Positions 45,753 through 53,722 of a DNA stretch of 64,000 nt are shown one piece after another. The stretch's first letter is position 1. The number at the start of each line of letters is the position of its first letter. The DNA is from CAYSPS01 sp964432975. Lineage in GTDB: Bacteria; Babelota; Babeliae; Babelales; UBA12409. The notes beneath the pieces were generated by a model. That model saw only the letters and a list, made by a program, of their open reading frames with translations, did no database searches and was not told the DNA's origin. The stretch is from the NCBI GenBank assembly GCA_964432975.1, contig CAYSPS010000002.1:7049-71048 (forward strand), read 5' to 3'. The translations under genes and the position numbers were made by a program.

Positions 45753-46547
45753 ATGTACAAGAAATCAGTCAAGTCACTTGCACTCATAAGCGCGTTTGTA
45801 TCAACAAACATGCTTTTGTGCATGCAAGACCAGATCAAAATAGAGGCTCAAAAGAGAGGCGTGGCTTTTGCTCAAGCACAAAAAGCACGGCAAGAAGCAT
45901 GGAACAACATGACAACTGCGCAACAGAGAGAGGCGCTTCGTCAACTGTGGGAAGACCCTGAATATCAAGCGGCACAAGCCGTCTATAAAAAAGAGCGGGC
46001 TGAATACGAAAAACGTAATCAAGCATGGGTAATTCTTTCCAAACGTTTAAGCCAACTCAAGCGCACAGGACAAGAATTTCGTTTTTCGTCAAACCCTTGG
46101 CCTACGCTCGTTGAACCAACAAGCGAAGAGTTTGAAAATCTTCGCACGGCAGAACAGGCAGCACGAGAACAACAAGAAAAAGCTTGGGATTCTAGTCAAA
46201 ATGCGCAAGCACAGTACGAGGCAATTGCACAGAAGAAGGTTCCAACAACAAAACGTTGGGCAAACCAGCCTATGTTGTATCTTGTTCAGAGTTATTTACT
46301 TACTCCATATATGCTCGACAGCAGCACCACTGAGATAATCAAGGAATTCGTGCGACCAAACATGGCTCCCGTAGAACAATATTGCGCACAAGAACTTACA
46401 AAAATTATGGAAGCTGAAAAAAATCGCCCAAGCGATCCAGCTTTAGAACAAGAATGGGCACAAAATATCGCCAAAATGCGCTTAGACTTATATCTGACTC
46501 TTGAAAGCTTTTTAGACGCCTTTAAAGATGAAGACCCCTCTAATTAA
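45753..46547 (+). CDS. Exported helical protein of unknown function (264 aa)
   Basis: Leader MYKKSVKSLALISAFVSTNM, LLC, then MQDQ (methionine at predicted +1). The body (30-150) is strongly helical and charged with many Ala, Glu, Gln and Arg, likely a coiled coil (AQAQKARQEAWNNMTTAQQ). Later QPMLYLVQSYLLTPYML is a hydrophobic helix. GAGGAG before the ATG. First of three tandem exported genes with similar leaders. Function unknown. Confidence 0.68.
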   Translation: MYKKSVKSLALISAFVSTNMLLCMQDQIKIEAQKRGVAFAQAQKARQEAWNNMTTAQQREALRQLWEDPEYQAAQAVYKKERAEYEKRNQAWVILSKRLSQLKRTGQEFRFSSNPWPTLVEPTSEEFENLRTAEQAAREQQEKAWDSSQNAQAQYEAIAQKKVPTTKRWANQPMLYLVQSYLLTPYMLDSSTTEIIKEFVRPNMAPVEQYCAQELTKIMEAEKNRPSDPALEQEWAQNIAKMRLDLYLTLESFLDAFKDEDPSN

Positions 46548-46573
46548 ACTCTTTCCAATCTCAAGGATTTTGT

Positions 46574-47152
46574 ATGTTCAAGAAAACTTTTCTATCGCTT
46601 GCGATCATCAGTACATTTGTAAACATGCCTGTTATAATCGGCATGCAAAAAAGAGTTCAAAATCGCACGGGACACTGGATCGCCAACCATCCTGATGCCG
46701 TCACGGCTCTTTTAACCTTTGCTGGCGCCGGCTTAGGGGTATTGAGTCGGCATGAGACCATTGCGCGCACGTTAATAAGTGCTGCTGGTGGTAGCGTTCT
46801 CGGTCTTTATGTTGCCTTAGCACTTAAAGATACGGGCCATGGCGGAAAACTATTGCCGCGCAATGCAAGCGAAACAGGTAATGATATTGTACATGCCTTT
46901 AGACTCGGCGGCGCATGCTTACTCATATTAGGGGCTACCGCGCTCAGCAGATCTTGTCATGGAAAAATTCTTGGCACTTTTATGGGAATAAGTGGGGCAC
47001 TTGCGGGTTTACAAGCCTCAGCAGTTGCGATTGATAAAGCGCAAGAACACATTTTTTGGATGGAAAAATTTGGCAAACCTGCAGAAAGCACCACAGACAT
47101 GCAAAAATCCATTCCAGCAGAACCAACCAGACAAAACGAACAGTTCAAATAA
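46574..47152 (+). CDS. Exported or membrane glycine-rich protein (192 aa)
   Basis: Leader MFKKTFLSLAIISTFVNMP, VIIG, then MQKR. The mature part has several hydrophobic glycine/alanine-rich helices (VTALLTFAGAGLGVLS, TLISAAGGSVLGLYVALAL, GACLLILGATAL, GISGALAGLQAS), so it probably inserts in a membrane. The leader is similar to those of both neighbours while the bodies differ. It begins 26 bases after the previous stop and has its own ribosome site (AAGGA). Confidence 0.66.
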   Translation: MFKKTFLSLAIISTFVNMPVIIGMQKRVQNRTGHWIANHPDAVTALLTFAGAGLGVLSRHETIARTLISAAGGSVLGLYVALALKDTGHGGKLLPRNASETGNDIVHAFRLGGACLLILGATALSRSCHGKILGTFMGISGALAGLQASAVAIDKAQEHIFWMEKFGKPAESTTDMQKSIPAEPTRQNEQFK

Positions 47153-47179
47153 CCAATTTTTATTTGAAAATATTTGCTC

Positions 47180-47204
47180 AGAGGGCGAGCTTACTTCGCC
47201 CTCT
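47180..47204 (+). terminator. Hairpin terminator
   Basis: AGAGGGCGA, loop GCTTACT, TCGCCCTCT, then CTTTG. It ends the two-gene unit. Confidence 0.75.
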
Positions 47205-47314
47205 CTTTGTAAAAACAAAAATGACATATAGTTATATACGCATTGACTTTTTTGTAAAAAAATTCAAAATTATACTTTAAGGTTATTTTAAATTATTTCA
47301 AAAAAAGGGTTTTT

Positions 47315-47641
47315 ATGTTCAAAAAAATCATCTTATCATTCGCGCTTATAAGCGCATTAACCTGCCAAAATGCACTGGGAATGAATGGTGACCAACCACA
47401 ACCTTCACGCACTGAGCTCGTTGTAGGCACCGGACTCGCGTTGTCCACCATCGCCGCAATGGCTGGTACCGTATATTATTTAGGCGTAATTGATAACAGG
47501 ACGCGTCAGGCTCGGGAGCAGCGCAAATCGACCTTTCAGGCCACGCTCACAAAAATGCTTGCCGAGAGCAAAAACAGTATCGGGCTTGTCCCGGCAACAC
47601 TTCTTGCCGCAACCATACGAACAAGAGGCGAAAAAAGTTAA
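47315..47641 (+). CDS. Small exported protein (108 aa)
   Basis: Leader MFKKIILSFALISALTCQNA, LG, then MNGDQ. One later hydrophobic helix (LVVGTGLALSTIAAMAGTVYYLG) and a basic amphipathic stretch. Third of the tandem leader-sharing group; AAAAAGGG ribosome site. A strong terminator follows. No family recognised. Confidence 0.66.
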   Translation: MFKKIILSFALISALTCQNALGMNGDQPQPSRTELVVGTGLALSTIAAMAGTVYYLGVIDNRTRQAREQRKSTFQATLTKMLAESKNSIGLVPATLLAATIRTRGEKS

Positions 47642-47683
47642 ACAAAAAATTTAAACCAAAAAACAATTATCGCTACGTTTAAT

Positions 47684-47733
47684 AAAAAGAAGTGAAGGCA
47701 TGTAACGAACGTTACATGCCTTCACTTCTTTTT
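47684..47733. terminator. Very strong bidirectional terminator, 23-bp perfect stem
   Basis: AAAAAGAAGTGAAGGCATGT plus AAC, loop GAAC, then the exact complement ending in TTTTT. It separates the small exported cluster from the phosphodiesterase gene. Confidence 0.88.
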
Positions 47734-47792
47734 AAATATTATTTATTTTGGTATACATGCTATGCAAAACTAAAAGCCGGAGGGTTTTTTTC

Positions 47793-49334
47793 ATGAAGCG
47801 CTTATGGTCAATTGCATGGTTATTATTTGTTTGGGCGATATGCGCAATACCGCCAAAAGTAACGGTCGTCATCGTTATTGATCAGTTTGCTGCACATTAT
47901 GTACCAAAATTAAGCCAATATTGGCATTATGGTCTGCATACACTCCTACAAAAAGGCACCTATTTTGAAAATGCCTACCAACCGCACGGTATCCCTGCAA
48001 CGGCTGTCGGGCACACGGGACTGGCAACGGGAGTACTACCCAACGTGCATGGTATCATTGACAATGCTTGGTATCTGCCCGATGGCACCAAAGTATCTGC
48101 TTATACAACGCCAACAAGTTTTGCACTTGTGCCTACTATTAATAAAAAATTTTTAGCCGAAAATATTCATAACAGCGCAATTGCTTTGTCTTTTAAAGAA
48201 CGCGCTGCACGTGGTATGGCGGGCCAAGACATTCCAGCAATATGGTTTAATGACCCCACGGAAAAATTTACCACGAGCAAACACTCGCCACTTATTGATC
48301 GCATACTTGAAACAATAAATAATGCACCCCTTCTCAAGCCACATAAATTGATTTGGAAACTTGCTTATACCGATCAATCATATTATGCATTTAAACATAT
48401 TAAAAACTATGCATATGCCAGTGAAGCAAGTCTCATGCCCCGATCGCGCAAAAAACAAAAGACAGAATTTTTGTCAGATCTTGAAAAAATGCCATACATC
48501 AACCAACTTTTACTCACTATTGCACGTGAGTTTATTGCGCAATCTCTGCCAACAAGCGACGGGGGAGCACTTTTAGTTTGGATCAGCTTAAGTAGCTTAG
48601 ACAAACTCGGCCATGTATTTGGACCAGAAAGTCTTGAAGCTATTGATACTTTGTATCATCTGGATCAGATGATCGGTACATTCATGACCAACGTTGCACA
48701 TGATGTGCCAACAGAAAAAACATTGTATATACTCACGGCCGATCATGGAGTAATGCCAATTCCAGAATTATCAACAAAAAATGACACAACCATAACACGC
48801 ATTTTGCGCTCTAAACTGAGTAAAAAAGTAGAACATGTTATTGCGCATGAATATAATATCGCATCAATTTTTAAGATTTTTGATCCACCATTTATTATAT
48901 TAAATCATGACGAGCTGAAACTTTTTTCGGCACAAAAACAGCAGGAAATCGTTAACCGCGTTATTGAAATACTTGAAAAGCAACCTGGCATAACCGCCGT
49001 ACACCGACCTCAAGAACTTGTGCAAAAAAATTTTACATCAGGTAGTGCAACAGAATTTTTAAAAAATCACGTATTTAAAAATAGATCTGGTGACCTGCTG
49101 ATTGAGTTTGCGTCACACACGTATCCATCAAAATATGCCACCGGAACTGGCCATAACACGCCAGATCCAAACAACACGCATGTGCCACTTGCATTTTATC
49201 AGCCAGGAACATTTGCACAGCAAACAATTACACAACGCGCATATATTCCACAAGTGGCGTCAACCCTTCAAAACATTCTCACGCATACGCAGGCGCAACC
49301 TCAAATGCTTGCACCACTGCCAACAGCCATCTAA
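47793..49334 (+). CDS. Exported alkaline-phosphatase-superfamily phosphodiesterase
   Basis: Signal peptide MKRLWSIAWLLFVWAICA. The catalytic domain is of type I phosphodiesterase/PafA kind: VIVIDQF gives the first metal aspartate. PHGIPATAVGHTGLATG contains the threonine nucleophile. LTADHGVMPIP provides Asp-His ligands and GTGHNTPDPNNTHVPL the last histidine. About 513 residues. It probably releases phosphate or cleaves phosphodiesters in the periplasm. The start at 47793 follows GGAGGG by 8 bases. It overlaps trxA tail to tail by 4 bases. Confidence 0.88.
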   Translation: MKRLWSIAWLLFVWAICAIPPKVTVVIVIDQFAAHYVPKLSQYWHYGLHTLLQKGTYFENAYQPHGIPATAVGHTGLATGVLPNVHGIIDNAWYLPDGTKVSAYTTPTSFALVPTINKKFLAENIHNSAIALSFKERAARGMAGQDIPAIWFNDPTEKFTTSKHSPLIDRILETINNAPLLKPHKLIWKLAYTDQSYYAFKHIKNYAYASEASLMPRSRKKQKTEFLSDLEKMPYINQLLLTIAREFIAQSLPTSDGGALLVWISLSSLDKLGHVFGPESLEAIDTLYHLDQMIGTFMTNVAHDVPTEKTLYILTADHGVMPIPELSTKNDTTITRILRSKLSKKVEHVIAHEYNIASIFKIFDPPFIILNHDELKLFSAQKQQEIVNRVIEILEKQPGITAVHRPQELVQKNFTSGSATEFLKNHVFKNRSGDLLIEFASHTYPSKYATGTGHNTPDPNNTHVPLAFYQPGTFAQQTITQRAYIPQVASTLQNILTHTQAQPQMLAPLPTAI

Positions 49335-49663
49335 CTTTGTACTGCAGTTAAAAATTGTGTAACTTTGGCACGCAAATCATCAGTGTCTATATAGCCAATT
49401 TCTTTGCTTATTATGTGACCATCTTTCATAAAAATAAGGGTTGGAATTGATGTGATGCCAAATTTTATTGCCAAATCACGTGCATGATCAACATTGAGCT
49501 CAAAAAAATCAACGTGCGCATGAAAATCTTTTGCAATTTCGTGAAAAATTGGCGTCAATTGCACACACGGTCCACACCACACCGCATATGCTTTAATAAC
49601 CACCGGACGCTTGTTGTTGGTTATATTTGTCTCAAAATTTTCTGGTGTCAATTCTTTGATCAT
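49331..49663 (-). CDS. trxA: Thioredoxin
   Basis: 110 residues with the active site WCGPC near residue 29 and the cis-proline in TSIPTLIF. No signal peptide, so cytoplasmic disulfide reductant. It is probably reduced by the reductase at 27.3 kb. The start after AAGGA; ATG at 49666 is the alternative. Confidence 0.95.
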   Translation of the reverse strand: MIKELTPENFETNITNNKRPVVIKAYAVWCGPCVQLTPIFHEIAKDFHAHVDFFELNVDHARDLAIKFGITSIPTLIFMKDGHIISKEIGYIDTDDLRAKVTQFLTAVQS

Positions 49664-49771
49664 CATGATTCCTTCGATTCAAAACTTGCAATGAAAGCGG
49701 CCGTTGCTCATTTTAGCAAAAAATGGTATACTTGATAATAGTAAAATTTATTTTTCAAAAGGAGCTTTTTT

Positions 49772-50458
49772 ATGATGTATTCCGAATATCCTGCCGAAAG
49801 TTCTGGCACGCTCTTGCGTCGTGTATTTGGTTGGATGACACTTGGCCTTGCACTCACCGGACTTACTGCATGGACGGTTAGTTTGGTGCCACAAGTACGG
49901 TATATCATTGCGAACAAGCCACTCGTTGTTTTCTTGCTCTTTTTGCTCCAGCTTGGTTTGGTCATGTACTTGAGCATGGGACTTAGCCGTATGTCAAAAG
50001 AAACAGCGATTACCACATATGTGTTGTATTCGCTGGTAACAGGATTAACCCTCTCAACACTTATTCTATTTTTCACGTTTGCATCACTTGCAACAACATT
50101 TTTTGTCTGCGCTGGCATGTTTGGCGCCATGACAATGTATGCCCTAATTACCAAAAGTGATTTAAGCGGACTGGGCTCATTTCTATTAATGGCTGTCGTC
50201 GGTCTGATTATTGCCGGATTAATTAATTTCTTCTTGCGCAGTCCATCACTTGATTTTGCGCTTTCGGTCTTTGGCGTTATCGTATTTACTTTGTTTACCG
50301 CTTATGACGTACAAATGATCAGACGACTTGGTATGTATATGTTAGATGATGGTCAACAAATGACCAAAGTTTCTATTATTTGCGCGCTGCGTCTGTATCT
50401 GGACTTTCTGAACTTATTCTTGTACTTACTCAATTTCTTCGGACAAAAGAAAGACTAA
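49772..50458 (+). CDS. Bax inhibitor-1/YccA-family membrane protein
   Basis: 228 residues, seven predicted helices. Family features: RRVFGWMTLGLALTGL at the start, SLDFALSVFGVIVFTLFTAYD with the conserved YD near helix six, and LNLFLYLLNFFG at the end. Such proteins form pH-sensitive calcium leak channels; YccA modulates FtsH. AAAGGAG lies 7 bases before the ATG. Confidence 0.94.
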   Translation: MMYSEYPAESSGTLLRRVFGWMTLGLALTGLTAWTVSLVPQVRYIIANKPLVVFLLFLLQLGLVMYLSMGLSRMSKETAITTYVLYSLVTGLTLSTLILFFTFASLATTFFVCAGMFGAMTMYALITKSDLSGLGSFLLMAVVGLIIAGLINFFLRSPSLDFALSVFGVIVFTLFTAYDVQMIRRLGMYMLDDGQQMTKVSIICALRLYLDFLNLFLYLLNFFGQKKD

Positions 50459-50472
50459 CGCCTCTCAAGCGA

Positions 50473-51108
50473 TTATTTAAAAAAGACAGCTCTGATCAAA
50501 ATTGCTCCGGCTAAAGCAAACAGTATAACACCGGCTATGTGATTAATTGTCAGACTAGAACGTAACCCAAAACGTGCTTGAGCCCAATCTGCCGCATGTA
50601 TCAATAATAGCCACCACAAAAGCTCACCGATGAGCAAGCCAATAACGATAAGTACGTTATGCACACCATATGTAGCAGGAATTGCGACGTGCAACGCAGA
50701 AAGTAATGTTGTCATTAAAAACAACGTTGCAGGATTTAAGAGCGCCAGAAAAAATCCCAAAGAAAAATCGTCGATTAACGACACTGTTTTACTGGAGACA
50801 ATTCGTGGCACATGTTTTCTGCGCAGCATACGAAAAGACATCACAAATAAAATCGTCGCAGCGCCAACTTGAAGATATAATTGATGTTTAAATAAAAATT
50901 CAGCAATAAAGGCCATTCCTGCACCAGCAATCGTTGCATAAAACACGTCAGCCGTCATACTTCCCAAACCAGTCACCAGTGCTTTCTTTTTTCCAGCATT
51001 AATTACTTTGCGCGTAACCACAATGCTGAGCGGCCCAATAGGCAAGCACATTGCAAAACCAGCAGTAATACTTTTAACAAAGGTTAATAACTCGGCAATG
51101 ACCGTCAT
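50473..51108 (-). CDS. LysE/RhtB-family exporter
   Basis: 211 residues with six hydrophobic helices. The N-terminal GFAMCLPIGPLSIVVTRKVINAGKK (motif PxGP with basic residues) and LNPATLFLMTTLL are family signatures. Exports amino acids or similar small molecules; the substrate cannot be deduced. It converges with the BI-1 gene (14-base gap). Confidence 0.9.
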   Translation of the reverse strand: MTVIAELLTFVKSITAGFAMCLPIGPLSIVVTRKVINAGKKKALVTGLGSMTADVFYATIAGAGMAFIAEFLFKHQLYLQVGAATILFVMSFRMLRRKHVPRIVSSKTVSLIDDFSLGFFLALLNPATLFLMTTLLSALHVAIPATYGVHNVLIVIGLLIGELLWWLLLIHAADWAQARFGLRSSLTINHIAGVILFALAGAILIRAVFFK

Positions 51109-51188
51109 AATCCCCCCTTTTCAAAGTATCAAAAATTTTAAATAATTGGCAATAATTGAAAGCTAAAAACTTGACCACGTCAAAAGAA

Positions 51189-51218
51189 AAGACCACCGGT
51201 AAAAGCACCAGTGGTCTT
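51189..51218 (-). terminator. Hairpin terminator of the minus-strand exported gene
   Basis: AAGACCACCGGT, loop AAAAGC, ACCAGTGGTCTT with one mismatch; on the minus strand TTTTCTTTT follows. It lies 31 bases after the stop of the 161-residue gene. Confidence 0.7.
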
Positions 51219-51249
51219 GAAATAGCCGTTATTATTAATTTATTATTAA

Positions 51250-51735
51250 TTAGGCTGCTTCTTTAAATATCTCTTCTAGAGAAATTTCCTCAGCAGCTCC
51301 AGTTTGTTCAGGAACCTCTACAGCTGCCCTCTTCTTGCTTGCCACTCCTTTGAAAGCATCAGGAATTGGTTCTCTTGAGCCCAGAAACACGGAGTAATAA
51401 AGATCTTTGGCATTCTTCCTATTATTTGGATAATATTCCCCCAAATCCAAATCTACAAAATATGCCCATGAACCTTTACCAAACTTTTCTGAACACTTTT
51501 GCGCAAGATCTATGAACTTCAGTGTTGTCTTTTTGTTAACGGTAAAATCGATTACCGAATATTCAAACGGATTACTGTATGACAATGGTTCCCTCCCTGC
51601 ACAACCAATATTGAAAATGACATCGCCGTCTGGACGATTATGCAACTGAAGAAACAATCTCACCTCTCCATTAGACTTCAAGGCAAATACCATAAGCGTA
51701 AAACACGGCACAAGAACAAATATTAACTTCTTCAT
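51250..51735 (-). CDS. Exported protein of unknown function (161 aa)
   Basis: Signal peptide MKKLIFVLVPCFTLMVFA. The mature part starts with beta-rich segments (GEVRLFLQLHNRPDGDVIFNIGC, in two strands), has two cysteines (IGCAG, AQKCSEK), and ends in an acidic helix after a basic KKRAAVEV. GGGAG before the ATG. Stands alone with its own terminator. No family recognised. Confidence 0.68.
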   Translation of the reverse strand: MKKLIFVLVPCFTLMVFALKSNGEVRLFLQLHNRPDGDVIFNIGCAGREPLSYSNPFEYSVIDFTVNKKTTLKFIDLAQKCSEKFGKGSWAYFVDLDLGEYYPNNRKNAKDLYYSVFLGSREPIPDAFKGVASKKRAAVEVPEQTGAAEEISLEEIFKEAA

Positions 51736-51998
51736 AAAAGATCTCCCTTATTTAAAAATTCACTCCAAATATCTGAAATCACCGATTCTATCGGCCACTA
51801 CAATCGATAACCAGCTGATATTCAGTCAACCACCCCCCTTTTTTATGAATATCACTTTTTAACATCTCTTTGAACGTAACACACATTAATTACAAATAGC
51901 AACATTTTTTGAAAAAATTTTTATATAACCCGTATTGCTAATGCCAATATTAGTAAAAAATTAAAAAACACCTAAGCTCAAGCAAAAAGGTTAAAAAT

Positions 51999-52481
51999 AT
52001 GATCACCATTAAAAACACACAAAAGAACATAAAAATCCCCGTTTCTTTTGTTCGTACATACATGCAAAAAGCACTCAGCTTACTTGGGTATCCAACATTT
52101 GATGTCGGTATTTGGTTTACCACAAACCGAACAATGAAAATTTTGAATAAAAAATATCGCCACAAAAACACGGCAACCGACATTTTGTCATTCGCCTATC
52201 ATGCACATCATGATCCAACACAACGTATTTGTGCGCATATTCCTGAGGATAAAAATTTAGGAGATTTAATAATTTCAGCAGAATTGGTCAACAAAGCTGC
52301 GCAAGAACAAGAAGTTTCTTTTCAAATGCATTTAAAAACCATCTTATTACACGGGCTTTGCCATTTACTCGGACACGATCATAATACACAACAGGATTTT
52401 AAGCGCATGCAAGCACTAGAACAAAAACTCTCTCGTACATTAGAAGCTAAAGCCAACAGAGAAACCAAATTTATCAAGTAA
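51999..52481 (+). CDS. ybeY: Endoribonuclease YbeY
   Basis: 16S rRNA maturation and ribosome quality-control RNase. The zinc motif HGLCHLLGHDH near residue 114 is unmistakable, and TDILSFAY (about 60) is conserved too. 160 residues, normal. In many genomes ybeY follows phoH; here they are 25 kb apart. The last 42 bases overlap the convergent barrel-protein gene. Confidence 0.96.
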   Translation: MITIKNTQKNIKIPVSFVRTYMQKALSLLGYPTFDVGIWFTTNRTMKILNKKYRHKNTATDILSFAYHAHHDPTQRICAHIPEDKNLGDLIISAELVNKAAQEQEVSFQMHLKTILLHGLCHLLGHDHNTQQDFKRMQALEQKLSRTLEAKANRETKFIK

Positions 52482-53702
52482 AATGGATTGGCGCCCTTTG
52501 AAATCATGTTGATAAAAAAAGCCTATGCGTGGAACAAAAGCCGAATCGCTGGCAAAATCAAAGCCCCAGTCGTAACGTGCGTCAACCATAACGGTGTGAA
52601 TCGTCCATGGGCACAACATAGCTGACGCTTGCGCAATTGCAGTGACATAATCATTACCACAAATTGAAATCGTGCTTGCCCCTTGTTTTTGATACATGTA
52701 GCCAACATCAAAAGAAAATCCACGAATGATGTTATACGCACCAACATACAAATGATACCTTTGTAAAAATCCCCAATCAATCAAGGTATTTGCACGTGCC
52801 AACAGTAAAAGTTCTGATTGATTATTGTCAGTTTTAATACGCCGCGTACGAGCATTACCAACAAGTTGTATAAAATCAGCTTCAACACCACCAACAAGAT
52901 GATGCTTCCAAGTCAAACGCAAACGACCCCCAAAAAGTAGTCCTGGTGCACCATCATAGCCAAATGGGATTGAAAATAATTTTGTTGTATCGACCCGACG
53001 CCCCGTTGGCAAAGAAAAACCTCCAAATGCAGAAAGCCTCACATCTGTAAGTATTGGTTTTGATTGCTCAAAGTTGCGGTCCCAAGCAAGTAAAACATAG
53101 GTATCACCAATACCAATCCGCTTCCATCCAGAATAGCTATCAAGACACCCCAAGCGCCACGTCACACTGGCTAATTGATTCGTCAGTAAATCCTTAGTCA
53201 AATAATCTTGCTCACTTATTAATTGCGTACAATCTTGCCAAGACACGTTAGAAAGTCTCATGCGCACAAATGGTAAATATAATCCAACATATAAATTATG
53301 AATTAACCAATAACGTGCACCAATGCCAAATTCGGTCATATGAAATGAGGCATATGGAATCATATGCCCACGCACACCATCATCAGATACGCCATTCAAT
53401 TGAATTGCATATTGACCGATTTCAGAAGCTGGATCAAAACCACGCACCATGGCTAATGTATTTTGATCACAGTTGTAAATCTGCAATACGTCACACAATT
53501 TTGTATGATCCCAGCGCACCCCCTTTTCTTTAAAAGAATTCGCAGCATATGCCGTTATCTCAAAGACGCCCGGCTCTTGTGGTTCACCCCACAAAAATGA
53601 ATCATAGGGTTTGATCGTATTAAGCGCAAAAAACGATGCCTGTTCAACACAAAACAAACTCACGAGCAAGCTGAGCAAAATAAGAGAGTGTTTACCAAAC
53701 AT
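52440..53702 (-). CDS. Predicted outer-membrane beta-barrel protein (420 aa)
   Basis: Signal peptide MFGKHSLILLSLLVSLFCVEQA. The mature part alternates in strand fashion (YASFHMTEFGIGARYWLIHN, LYVGLYLPFVRMRLS, DVRLSAFGGFSLPTGRR, FDVGYMYQK) and ends FGFSVGFSF with terminal phenylalanine, the BamA signal. The phrase FGGFSLPTGRR resembles transporters or porins with eight or more strands. Family unknown. It follows the large exported protein's end (20 bases upstream is that gene's stop on the same strand). Confidence 0.72.
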   Translation of the reverse strand: MFGKHSLILLSLLVSLFCVEQASFFALNTIKPYDSFLWGEPQEPGVFEITAYAANSFKEKGVRWDHTKLCDVLQIYNCDQNTLAMVRGFDPASEIGQYAIQLNGVSDDGVRGHMIPYASFHMTEFGIGARYWLIHNLYVGLYLPFVRMRLSNVSWQDCTQLISEQDYLTKDLLTNQLASVTWRLGCLDSYSGWKRIGIGDTYVLLAWDRNFEQSKPILTDVRLSAFGGFSLPTGRRVDTTKLFSIPFGYDGAPGLLFGGRLRLTWKHHLVGGVEADFIQLVGNARTRRIKTDNNQSELLLLARANTLIDWGFLQRYHLYVGAYNIIRGFSFDVGYMYQKQGASTISICGNDYVTAIAQASAMLCPWTIHTVMVDARYDWGFDFASDSAFVPRIGFFYQHDFKGRQSILLDKFGFSVGFSF

Positions 53703-53722
53703 CGTGCCAATCCTTTATCAAG

